Below, one piece after another: positions 1-4,993 of a stretch of DNA of 5,002 nt; position 1 is the first letter of the stretch; each line of letters starts with the position of its first letter. Origin of the DNA: Desulfobacteraceae bacterium. GTDB lineage: Bacteria > Desulfobacterota > Desulfobacteria > Desulfobacterales > Desulfosalsimonadaceae. The position numbers and the translations under genes are program-made. The DNA is taken from the NCBI GenBank assembly GCA_027353395.1, contig DAIEHU010000219.1:1-5002 (forward strand), read 5' to 3'. The notes below the pieces were generated by a model, which was not told the DNA's origin, made no database searches, and saw only the letters and a list, made by a program, of their open reading frames with translations.

Positions 1-2
1 AA

Positions 3-86
3 CGGGCCGGCTTGATCCTTACGGGCTCGCCGGATGAAAAAGCGGAAAAACTGCTGTGCTTACTAAAAGGAAAAGCACTGTTATAA
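3..86 (+). CDS. C-terminal end of an unidentified rightward gene (partial)
   Basis: An open frame runs in from the left edge and ends at TAA 84-86, giving 27 residues that end in KLLCLLKGKALL. Of the three forward frames it is the only one that stays open, and its Lys/Glu-rich, Leu-rich amphipathic tail is typical of a protein C-terminus. The stop codon sits inside a perfect 14-bp palindrome (77-90, ACTGTTATAACAGT), and a terminator-like structure follows at about 106-149, which fits the end of a rightward transcription unit converging on queF. The fragment is too short for me to recognise a family, so I assign no function. It could be a chance open frame. Confidence 0.42.
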   Translation, partial: RAGLILTGSPDEKAEKLLCLLKGKALL

Positions 87-105
87 CAGTCTATTATGAA
101 TTATT

Positions 106-149
106 GAGTCCGGGAAAGAATCCCGGCCTGCGTAGCATACGGACTTTTT
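106..149 (+). terminator. Candidate intrinsic terminator between convergent genes
   Basis: AGTCCG (107-112) can pair with CGGACT (140-145), with a possible G-U pair below it. The stem runs directly into TTTTT (145-149), as in a rho-independent terminator for rightward transcription. Inside it a perfect 6-bp hairpin, CCGGGA (110-115) / AAGAA / TCCCGG (121-126), competes for bases 110-112. The small hairpin is also present in leftward RNA, so the region could serve both convergent units. The outer loop is long (27 nt), which weakens the call. Confidence 0.42.
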
Positions 150-165
150 ACAAAGCCGTCAGTTT

Positions 166-570
166 CTAATCCCCTGCCCCGTATTCCGCCACCACCGTCG
201 ACGTGATGCCGCCCCGGGCCGTAAACTCACCGGTGACGGTCATGTATTTGGGCCGCAACGCCCTGACCAGATCGTCTAAAATATGGTTCACGATATTTTC
301 ATAAAAAATCCCCACATTCCGGTATTGAAGCAGGTAATATTTGAGTGATTTCAACTCGATAATGGTTTTATCCGGGACATAATCGATGGTGATGCATCCC
401 ACATCCGGCAGCCCTGTCATGGGGCATACGGAGGTGTATTCCGGCTGCCGGATGGCGATATGAATGTCCCGGATGGACTGATACGCATATTGCATGGGCT
501 CCAGGATATCCGTCCGGATGGTGTCCGGCGATTTCCATTCCCCTGCCGGTTTTTCATGGGTTGTCGTCAT
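166..570 (-). CDS. queF: NADPH-dependent 7-cyano-7-deazaguanine reductase, type I QueF
   Basis: QueF reduces the nitrile of preQ0 to the amine preQ1 with two NADPH, a cytosolic step of queuosine tRNA modification using the T-fold (tunnelling) scaffold. Seen here, numbering from the chosen start: the catalytic Cys49 in TSVCPMTGLPD, which forms the thioimide; Asp56 of the same motif; the NADPH-binding signature ELKSLKYY (Glu72 onward); and Glu91 in GIFYENIVN, in the place of the substrate-binding Glu of the family. GEFTARGGITS is the conserved C-terminal strand. With 134 aa it matches the short single-domain type I rather than the two-domain E. coli type II. The frame is open 15 codons further up, to an ATG at 613-615. 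I prefer the ATG at 568-570 because AGGCGG lies 7 nt before it and because a possible promoter would place the transcript start at about 616. The gene follows amt in the same direction after 116 nt. Family call very secure, start less so. Confidence 0.93.
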   Translation of the reverse strand: MTTTHEKPAGEWKSPDTIRTDILEPMQYAYQSIRDIHIAIRQPEYTSVCPMTGLPDVGCITIDYVPDKTIIELKSLKYYLLQYRNVGIFYENIVNHILDDLVRALRPKYMTVTGEFTARGGITSTVVAEYGAGD

Positions 571-577
571 GATGCTT

Positions 578-583
578 CCGCCT
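578..583 (-). promoter_or_regulatory. Shine-Dalgarno site deciding the queF start
   Basis: On the minus strand AGGCGG, one mismatch from AGGAGG, lies 7 nt before the ATG at 570-568. The upstream in-frame ATG at 615-613 has only AAGAAGCGG before it. The internal start is therefore the better supported one. Confidence 0.5.
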
Positions 584-622
584 GTTATTGAATTTTTGGG
601 TGTGATTGCATTCATGATCCGC

Positions 623-651
623 TTCTTAACGGATTATTCGCCCCCTGTCAA
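623..651 (-). promoter_or_regulatory. Possible sigma-70-type promoter for queF
   Basis: The minus strand has a perfect -35 hexamer TTGACA (651-646), then a 17-nt spacer, then TAAGAA (628-623), which matches only 3 of 6 bases of the -10 consensus. The predicted transcript would begin near 616, which makes the ATG at 615 leaderless and gives the ATG at 570 a leader of about 46 nt. It lies in the 116-nt gap after amt and would allow queF to be expressed without nitrogen control. The poor -10 keeps this tentative. Confidence 0.33.
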
Positions 652-686
652 ACGCCGCGTTATCCGTGGCGGGCATTCCATTGCCG

Positions 687-2036
687 CTATGATTGCGTAA
701 GCCCGTATCCATGTTCCCCATGAAGCGAGTAATCCAGCCCGATGGTTTCCTTTTCCGGATCCAACCGGAATTTCACCGTTTTTTCAACAATAACGCAGAT
801 CACCAGGGTGAGCGCGCCCGCAAAAATGGCGGTGGCGCAGATCCCCGTCAGTTGCACCATAAACTGGTCCATGACGGTCCAGCCTTTTGGCCCTGCCGCT
901 GCTCCCGCCGCCTTCATCCAGCTGTCACGGATGAAAAAAGTGAGAAGAAGGACGCCCACCCCGGAGCCGACGCCATGAATCCCGAAACAGTCAAGGGCGT
1001 CGTCATATCCCAGCCTTGGCTTCACGCTCAGCATATAATAACAGGCCATCGCGGATATGGCCCCGAGAATCATCGCGCCATAGGGCTGGACCACCCCGGC
1101 CGCCGGAGTGATCACGACCAGGCCCGCCAGAATGCCGGATACAAAACCCAATGCCGTTGCTTTTCGAAAAATAATCGCTTCGATGATCAGCCAGGTCAGC
1201 GCCCCGCTTGCGGCGGATATCTGCGTCATGGTCAGGGCGCGGGCCGTGTCCAGCCCGCTGTGCACGGTGGAACCGGCGTTAAAACCGAACCAGCCCACCC
1301 AGAGCAGACCCGCGCCCATAAGCGTCATCACCAGATTGTTCGGTTGAATGGCGGTTTTGGGATACCCTTGCCGGGGCCCCAGATAAATGGCCGCCACTAA
1401 CGCGCTGACGCCGGCGGACACATGAATCACCAGCCCCCCGGCCAGATCAATGACGCCTGATGCCCCAGCATTATAAAGCCACCCGTCGGAGGCCCATACC
1501 CAGTGGCATAACGGGCAGTAGATCAACAAAAACCAGAGGGAAATGAACAGGCAATAGCCCCGGAAGTAAACCCGTTCCGCTATGGCGCCGCTGATGAGGG
1601 CGGGCGTGATGATGGCGAATTTCCCCTGGAACATGGCGATCACATATTCCGGCACACCATTTTTGATCGCATCATCAATGCCGTTTAAAAAGAAATAGTC
1701 ATTCGACCATCCCACCACGCCCCCCAGAATGTTTTTTCCAAAGGCCAGCGCATAGCCGCAAACGGCCCACAACACGCCGATGATGGCCATGGCGGCAAAA
1801 CTGTGCATCATGGTTCCCAGCACATTTTTGGTTCTGACCAGGCCGCCGTAAAACATGGCGAGCCCCGGCACCATGAGCAGCACCAGCGCAGTGGAAGTCA
1901 GCATCCATGCCGTGGTGCCGGTGTCGATTACCGGATTAGCGGCCGGGTCCGCGGCAAAGGCAATGCCGGGAACGCTTGCAAGTACGCCCGATACAAGAAA
2001 AAATACTGAAATAATTCTGCTTGTTGTATATTTCAC
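687..2036 (-). CDS. amt: Ammonium channel/transporter, Amt/AmtB family
   Basis: Inner-membrane trimeric channel that conducts ammonium/ammonia. Numbering from GTG 2036-2034 (449 aa): residues 1-28 form a signal peptide (basic start, hydrophobic core, AFA then ADP), followed by about 11 membrane helices. Family motifs are PGLAMFYGGL (57-66), KFAIITPALISGAIAER (139-155), GWFGFNAGS (248-256) and DCFGIHGVGS (349-358). The residues I equate with the E. coli AmtB pore are Phe136/Phe140 and Phe252 (gate), Trp181, Asp197, Ser256 and the twin histidines His205 and His354. The tail keeps GLDYSLHGEHGY (433-444), the cytoplasmic segment that couples subunits and meets PII protein. The frame stays open to a GTG at 2114, but that start has no ribosome site, would put 26 polar residues before the signal peptide, and lies about 12 nt from the predicted transcript start. 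The GTG at 2036 has AGGAGG 5 nt upstream. A sigma-54 promoter lies upstream. No glnK/glnB gene is adjacent, unlike the common glnK-amtB pair. Confidence 0.96.
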   Translation of the reverse strand: MKYTTSRIISVFFLVSGVLASVPGIAFAADPAANPVIDTGTTAWMLTSTALVLLMVPGLAMFYGGLVRTKNVLGTMMHSFAAMAIIGVLWAVCGYALAFGKNILGGVVGWSNDYFFLNGIDDAIKNGVPEYVIAMFQGKFAIITPALISGAIAERVYFRGYCLFISLWFLLIYCPLCHWVWASDGWLYNAGASGVIDLAGGLVIHVSAGVSALVAAIYLGPRQGYPKTAIQPNNLVMTLMGAGLLWVGWFGFNAGSTVHSGLDTARALTMTQISAASGALTWLIIEAIIFRKATALGFVSGILAGLVVITPAAGVVQPYGAMILGAISAMACYYMLSVKPRLGYDDALDCFGIHGVGSGVGVLLLTFFIRDSWMKAAGAAAGPKGWTVMDQFMVQLTGICATAIFAGALTLVICVIVEKTVKFRLDPEKETIGLDYSLHGEHGYGLTQS

Positions 2037-2041
2037 AAGCG

Positions 2042-2047
2042 CCTCCT
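2042..2047 (-). promoter_or_regulatory. Perfect Shine-Dalgarno site deciding the amt start
   Basis: The minus strand reads AGGAGG, five bases (CGCTT), then GTG at 2036-2034. This is a full consensus ribosome-binding site at good spacing. It supports the GTG start over the two upstream in-frame options, GTG at 2114-2112 and ATG at 2063-2061, neither of which has one. Confidence 0.82.
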
Positions 2048-2136
2048 GATCATTCTGATGCATGAACGGGTTAAAGGAAAACCGATCGGGTTCAACCGGC
2101 TTAACGGTTGTCACGGATGTACCGTTTTATAATCCT

Positions 2137-2152
2137 TGCAAAATATTTGCCA
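2137..2152 (-). promoter_or_regulatory. Sigma-54 (RpoN) -24/-12 promoter of amt
   Basis: The minus strand reads TGGCAAATATTTTGCA. Against TGGCACRNNNNTTGCW this differs only at the C in position 6. The invariant GG (2151-2150) and GC (2139-2138) have the canonical spacing. The predicted start of transcription is about 2126, giving a leader of about 90 nt before the GTG at 2036. Control of ammonium channel genes by RpoN and an enhancer-binding activator such as NtrC is established in proteobacteria. The activator here is not known. Confidence 0.78.
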
Positions 2153-2234
2153 TTTCCGCAGAATGGATATATCTTATTTGAATCAAAGCAAATAATTTAT
2201 TTTTAAAACCCTGAAAAAAAACCATCAATAACAA

Positions 2235-2267
2235 AATTGTCATATTTGGGGGATTGATATGACAATT
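2235..2267. promoter_or_regulatory. Perfect 11-bp inverted repeat, candidate enhancer (UAS) for amt
   Basis: AATTGTCATAT (2235-2245) and ATATGACAATT (2257-2267) are exact reverse complements separated by 11 nt. The arm centres are 22 bp apart, about two helical turns, so a dimer could bind both arms on one face. The centre (2251) is about 125 bp upstream of the predicted sigma-54 start, the usual distance for an enhancer-binding protein. An AT-rich tract (about 2161-2225) lies between, which could bend. The arms do not match the enterobacterial NtrC consensus (TGCACC-N5-GGTGCA). It could instead be an unrelated repressor site. Confidence 0.5.
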
Positions 2268-2300
2268 GTGTAAAATGGAGCACGATTGTTTCCCTTCTTA

Positions 2301-2421
2301 TTCCAATTCGCATTCAAGCGGCATCTGCGTTGGCTGCGTCGTCGGCTCCTCGACTTACATACAGTAAGCCTGCGTCACCTCCTTCTTGCCGCCTTGATGT
2401 CATCTTGAATGCAAAATGGAA
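2301..2421. repeat. 121-bp interrupted palindrome, likely dispersed repeat or MITE-like element
   Basis: The outer arms 2301-2318 and 2404-2421 are reverse complements at 16 of 18 positions. An inner perfect stem CTTAC (2354-2358) / GTAAG (2364-2368) has exactly the same centre, 2361, so the whole unit is one concentric imperfect palindrome with less well paired G+C-rich, purine/pyrimidine-biased flanks between. The element is bordered on both sides by TTA (2298-2300 and 2422-2424), a possible 3-bp target duplication, although so short a match is likely by chance. There is no open frame of note. From memory it resembles palindromic intergenic repeats in delta- and gammaproteobacterial genomes. 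I could not check copies. Confidence 0.6.
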
Positions 2422-2634
2422 TTAATGCGCTCTTTAGACCCTGATTTTACCAAAAACCCGCGCCCGCATTTTTTCACCCAAAAATGGCTTGCCATTGCGA
2501 ACAACACTTTATAAATTCAAGGGAAGGATTTATACGGCCAAAACGGCCCGATAAAAACCATTTACGGCTTTTTACGAGTCCGCCAAAGATTAAATGCGGC
2601 AATTCATAAAAATCAAAAGCAGAGGATACAACCC
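2422..2634. other. Leader region before the flavoprotein operon, no gene seen
   Basis: This stretch has no convincing coding frame. It holds a 6-bp inverted repeat AATGGC/GCCATT (2483-2496), a weak promoter candidate (2489-2515) and a short repeat GGCC-AAAAC-GGCC near 2536-2548. A good ribosome site AGAGG (2621-2625) lies 9 nt before the ATG at 2635. It probably serves as promoter and leader for the two-gene unit that follows. Confidence 0.5.
2489..2515 (+). promoter_or_regulatory. Possible sigma-70-type promoter for the flavoprotein/MBL pair
   Basis: TTGCCA (2489-2494) matches the -35 hexamer at 5 of 6 bases and TATAAA (2510-2515) matches the -10 hexamer at 5 of 6. The spacer is 15 nt, shorter than the preferred 17, so strength would be low. 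Transcription would start near 2522, leaving a leader of about 110 nt. It is the best match I see in the gap. Confidence 0.3.
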
Positions 2635-3210
2635 ATGAAAGTAATCGCTTTTAACGGCAGCGCCCGGAAAGACGGCAATACGGCCATACTGCTCAATGCC
2701 GTGATGGAAGAACTCAAAACCGAAGGGATTGAAACCGGGCTGTACCCGTTGTCCGGGAAAAAAATCCACGGATGCGTGGCGTGCTACAAGTGTTTAAAAA
2801 ACAAGAACCGGCGATGCGCCGTGGATAACGACTCGGCCAATGAATGCATCGAAAAAATGCTTGAAGCAGACGGGATTTTGCTGGGATCGCCCACCTATTT
2901 CGCCGATATATCAACGGAAATGAAGGCATTGATCGACCGGGCCGGGCTGGTGTCGCGGGCCAACGGCGACATGCTGGCGCGCAAAATTGGCGCTGCGGTA
3001 GTGGTGGCGCGCCGGGGCGGGGCCATCCATGCCTTTGATTCCATGAACCATTTTTTCCTGATCTCCCAGATGATCATTCCGGGAGCCAATTACTGGAACA
3101 TGGGATTCGGCCTGGACAAGGGAGACGTGAAAAAGGATGAAGAAGCCCTCCAAACCATGAAAATTCTGGGCCAGAATATGGCCTGGCTCCTGAAAAAAAC
3201 GCATGGATAA
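2635..3210 (+). CDS. Iron-sulfur flavoprotein (Isf-like), FMN_red/flavodoxin-fold family
   Basis: A 191-aa cytosolic flavodoxin-like protein expected to bind FMN and, unusually, a [4Fe-4S] cluster. Seen: the N-terminal strand followed by NGSARKDGNT (7-16), the FMN-phosphate loop of the NADPH-dependent FMN reductase family; then GCVACYKC with Cys47, Cys50 and Cys53, and Cys61. This CX2CX2CX7C spacing fits the compact cluster motif described for the Methanosarcina iron-sulfur flavoprotein. GSPTYFADISTEMKALIDRAG begins at residue 84; it is the conserved second flavin loop and helix. Its length is normal for the family. The ATG at 2635 has AGAGG 9 nt upstream. The stop codon overlaps the start of the MBL hydrolase gene by 8 nt, so the two are probably made together. 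The family is linked to electron transfer and to reduction of oxygen, peroxide or organic substrates in anaerobes. The actual substrate and partner here are unknown. Family call secure; the cluster is inferred from the motif only. Confidence 0.9.
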   Translation: MKVIAFNGSARKDGNTAILLNAVMEELKTEGIETGLYPLSGKKIHGCVACYKCLKNKNRRCAVDNDSANECIEKMLEADGILLGSPTYFADISTEMKALIDRAGLVSRANGDMLARKIGAAVVVARRGGAIHAFDSMNHFFLISQMIIPGANYWNMGFGLDKGDVKKDEEALQTMKILGQNMAWLLKKTHG

Positions 3211-4132
3211 GCACCGGCTGGGAAACGGATTTCTCAATCGCCCGGATGTGGTGGAACTGGCCCCTGACCTGTATCTGATCGAAGGCAAAAACAAGGCCCG
3301 TTTCCCCTATTGCAACGCCTTTCTCATCACAGGCAATGAGACCGTGCTCATCGACACCGGCGTCGGGGTGGTGCGGCTGCGGGAGCTGGACGCAAGCCTG
3401 CGGATCGACAAGGTCATCATCAGCCATCCCCACCCAGATCACATTTCCGGGTGCAAGGTATTGCAAGACCGGCCCCTGCTGCTGCCGGCGGAAACGCCGG
3501 ATTCGGTAAAAGACCTTGTCGAACTGGGAACGCGTTTTACGGGAACCAGGGAAGACGGCGTGGTATGGGCGGATTTCGCCAAAAACAGCCTGGGCCTTGA
3601 GCCGCTGCGGGATCCGGATGGCCGGTTCGGGGACGGGGACATTCTGGATTTCGGCTCCGTCCGGCTGGAGGCCATCCGTGCCCCCGGCCATCTCCCGGAC
3701 CATTACTGCTTTTTTGACCATTGCAGCAAGACCCTGCTCACCACGGATATCGACTTCACCTCCTTTGGCCCGTGGTACGGCAATCCCGAATGCGATATCA
3801 CGCCATTTAAGGCAAGCATCCGGAACATCATGGACCTGCCGTATCTGCGCGTGTGCTCATCCCACAAGCCGCCCATCGAGGGGGACGCGACTGAAGAATT
3901 TACCGCATTTCTGGATATGTTCAAGCAGCAGCGCCGCCTGATTCTGAATCTCTGCGACCCTTCGTCCACCCTGGAACAGATGGTCCGCGTTTCCCCATTT
4001 TACGGCAACAAGCTCAACGACAAGCGGATTCAGGTGATTTTCGAGAAAAATATGATTGTAAAAAATCTTGAAATTCTGATGCATGACGGGCGGGTGGAAG
4101 GAAAAAACGGGGTTTACCGGATGGTCCGTTGA
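3203..4132 (+). CDS. Metallo-beta-lactamase-fold hydrolase of unknown substrate
   Basis: A 309-aa soluble protein with no signal peptide. The MBL fold runs from about residue 17 to 225: NAFLITGNETVLIDTG (38-53), the metal motif HPHPDH (His75, His77, Asp79, His80), His163 in APGHLPDH, Asp182 in LLTTDID as the bridging carboxylate, and His221 in SSHKPP. With all ligands of a dinuclear site present, an active Zn (or Fe/Mn) hydrolase is expected. The second position of HxHxDH is His77, not the Glu of flavodiiron proteins, so this is not a split flavodiiron oxygen/NO reductase. Residues about 230-309 (STLEQMV, then ILMHDGRVEGKNGVYRM) look like a helical or winged-helix end as in LACTB2-type MBL enzymes. 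The ATG lies in ATGGATAA, overlapping the previous gene by 8 nt and lacking its own Shine-Dalgarno, which suggests translational coupling with the iron-sulfur flavoprotein. The substrate cannot be read from sequence; thioesters, lactones or phosphoesters are all possible. Confidence 0.9.
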   Translation: MDKHRLGNGFLNRPDVVELAPDLYLIEGKNKARFPYCNAFLITGNETVLIDTGVGVVRLRELDASLRIDKVIISHPHPDHISGCKVLQDRPLLLPAETPDSVKDLVELGTRFTGTREDGVVWADFAKNSLGLEPLRDPDGRFGDGDILDFGSVRLEAIRAPGHLPDHYCFFDHCSKTLLTTDIDFTSFGPWYGNPECDITPFKASIRNIMDLPYLRVCSSHKPPIEGDATEEFTAFLDMFKQQRRLILNLCDPSSTLEQMVRVSPFYGNKLNDKRIQVIFEKNMIVKNLEILMHDGRVEGKNGVYRMVR

Positions 4133-4154
4133 TACGGCATCATTTCCTGTATCA
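4130..4154 (+). terminator. Weak hairpin at the end of the MBL gene
   Basis: TGATAC (4130-4135, beginning at the stop codon) pairs perfectly with GTATCA (4149-4154) across a 13-nt loop. Only GTTTATATG follows rather than a run of T, and the stem is AT-rich, so this would be an inefficient terminator. An A-rich tract (about 4162-4184) comes next. Confidence 0.25.
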
Positions 4155-4184
4155 GTTTATATGAAAATATAAAAAAATAAAAAA

Positions 4185-4253
4185 TTCTCTGCGGCCCTGC
4201 GCCTCTGCGGGAGAAAAACCGTATCTCGCGCAGAGACGCTGAGGCGCGGAGAA
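4185..4253. repeat. Large inverted repeat of the CGCAGAGACGC type, probable dispersed intergenic element
   Basis: Two 30-nt arms (4185-4214 and 4224-4253) are reverse complements at 24 of 30 positions around a 9-nt loop (4215-4223). Each arm is built from short degenerate units such as GCAGAGACGC and GAGGCGCGGAG, so there is also internal direct repetition. From memory, sequences of this kind recur between genes in many environmental bacteria. On the minus strand the hairpin is followed by a T-rich tract (complement of 4162-4184), so it could stop leftward transcription. In the rightward direction it lies between the MBL gene and the next flavoprotein gene and may attenuate read-through. Confidence 0.62.
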
Positions 4254-4330
4254 AAATGAATGAAGTCTTTCTTTTTATCCTTCGTTGCGCCCATCCGGCA
4301 CGGGGGTTAACAGGATACTTAAAAATTAAC

Positions 4331-4337
4331 AAAGGAG
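4331..4337 (+). promoter_or_regulatory. Shine-Dalgarno site deciding the start of the second flavoprotein
   Basis: AAAGGAG lies 5 nt before the ATG at 4343. An in-frame ATG at 4256 would add 29 residues, but it sits at the edge of the palindromic repeat, has no ribosome site, and would precede the conserved N-terminal strand with unrelated sequence. The 4343 start is clearly preferred. Confidence 0.82.
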
Positions 4338-4342
4338 AACCC

Positions 4343-4939
4343 ATGAAAGTCATCGGCATTAATTCCAGTCCAAGAAAAAACGCCAATACCCAGACCCTGG
4401 TGGAGGCGGTGTTACGCGGCGCGGCCCAAAAAGGGGCGGAAACCCGTCTGGTTAATCTGCGGGAGCTGACCATCCACGGATGCCTGGGGTGCGAAGGACG
4501 CAAAAAGCAGTTGGGCCATTGCGTGCAAAAGGATGATCTGTCGCCGCTCCTGCGGGATTTAACCGGATATGACGCCATTGTTCTGGGAACCCCCGTATAC
4601 TGGTTTCATGTCAACGCCCAGTTTAAAATGCTGGTGGACCGCCTTTACAGTTTTCTGGAAAGCGGCGCGGACCCCGAAACCGGGGAAGAAATTTTCCGGT
4701 TCCATTTTCCTTCAGGTAAAAAATTCGTTCTGGCCGTCTCCAGGGGGGACGTCGAACCCGCGTCAATGCTGCCCCAGTTTTATGACCATTTGAATGAATG
4801 GCTGAACGTGATCCCTCTTTCCCTGGGCGCGGCAAGCATTGAGTTTATTCATCATTACGGCGCTGAAATTAACCGGAAGGCCGCAAAAAACGATGCCGGG
4901 CTGATTGAAAAAGCAGAGAGGGTCGGCGCCGGTCTTTAG
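4343..4939 (+). CDS. Flavodoxin-fold NAD(P)H-dependent FMN oxidoreductase, cluster-less paralogue
   Basis: A 198-aa cytosolic protein of the NADPH-dependent FMN reductase family. Seen: MKVIGINSSPRKNANT (1-16) with the FMN-phosphate loop; IHGCLGC (44-50); Cys60 and KDDL (63-66); and LGTPVYWFHVNAQFKMLVDR (81-100), the second flavin loop and helix. It aligns with the protein encoded at 2635-3210, including Cys47 and Cys50, but the residue where the third cysteine would be is Arg53, so only three of the four cysteines of the Isf motif remain (Cys60 at slightly different spacing). A standard [4Fe-4S] site therefore looks lost, and a plain flavin reductase or quinone/nitro-type reductase is likely. 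Substrate unknown. The start is fixed by AAAGGAG at 4331-4337. It is separated from the MBL gene by 210 bp containing a large palindrome, so it is probably its own transcription unit. The family is established; whether the two flavoproteins arose by local duplication is inference. Confidence 0.9.
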   Translation: MKVIGINSSPRKNANTQTLVEAVLRGAAQKGAETRLVNLRELTIHGCLGCEGRKKQLGHCVQKDDLSPLLRDLTGYDAIVLGTPVYWFHVNAQFKMLVDRLYSFLESGADPETGEEIFRFHFPSGKKFVLAVSRGDVEPASMLPQFYDHLNEWLNVIPLSLGAASIEFIHHYGAEINRKAAKNDAGLIEKAERVGAGL

Positions 4940-4988
4940 TCGACAGTGGTTAACCGGTTTCCCGGCATCGGGATTGTGTAAATAAAAT

Positions 4989-4993
4989 AAGGA
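4989..4993 (+). promoter_or_regulatory. Possible ribosome site of a gene starting at the right edge
   Basis: AAGGA is followed by seven bases and then AT, the last two bases of the window. If the next base is G, a rightward gene starts at 5001 with good spacing. It would lie 61 nt after the second flavoprotein, close enough for one operon. There is no strong terminator between; a 5-bp hairpin TCCCG/CGGGA (4960-4973) lacks a T-run. Confidence 0.38.

Noticed and set aside
693..1400. Long plus-strand open frame opposite amt
   Set aside because: Lies wholly antisense to a highly conserved gene; the translation is rich in His, Arg and Pro with no recognisable domain, typical of a shadow of GC-rich coding sequence.
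2253..2267. FNR-like box (TTGAT...) inside the inverted repeat
   Set aside because: Only one half matches TTGAT; the other half required (ATCAA after four bases) is absent.
2485..2498. Plus-strand sigma-54-like TGGC...TTGC before the flavoprotein gene
   Set aside because: The GG-to-GC spacing is one base shorter than canonical, and this spacing is strict for RpoN. The match is largely a by-product of the AATGGC/GCCATT palindrome.
3074..3721. 215-codon minus-strand open frame opposite the MBL gene
   Set aside because: Antisense to two genes with clear family motifs; no domain or ribosome site supports it.
3203..4132. MBL gene plus flavoprotein as a split flavodiiron protein
   Set aside because: Flavodiiron proteins need HxExDH; here the motif is HPHPDH with His77 in the Glu position, and the adjacent flavoprotein is of the FMN_red/Isf type rather than a long-chain flavodoxin.
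4256..4342. Upstream extension of the second flavoprotein from an ATG at 4256
   Set aside because: No ribosome site, it begins at the edge of a palindromic repeat, and the added residues precede the conserved first strand. The ATG at 4343 has AAAGGAG at good spacing.
4960..4973. Hairpin TCCCG/CGGGA after the second flavoprotein as a terminator
   Set aside because: Only 5 bp and followed by GTGTAAATAAAATAA on the plus strand with no T-run.
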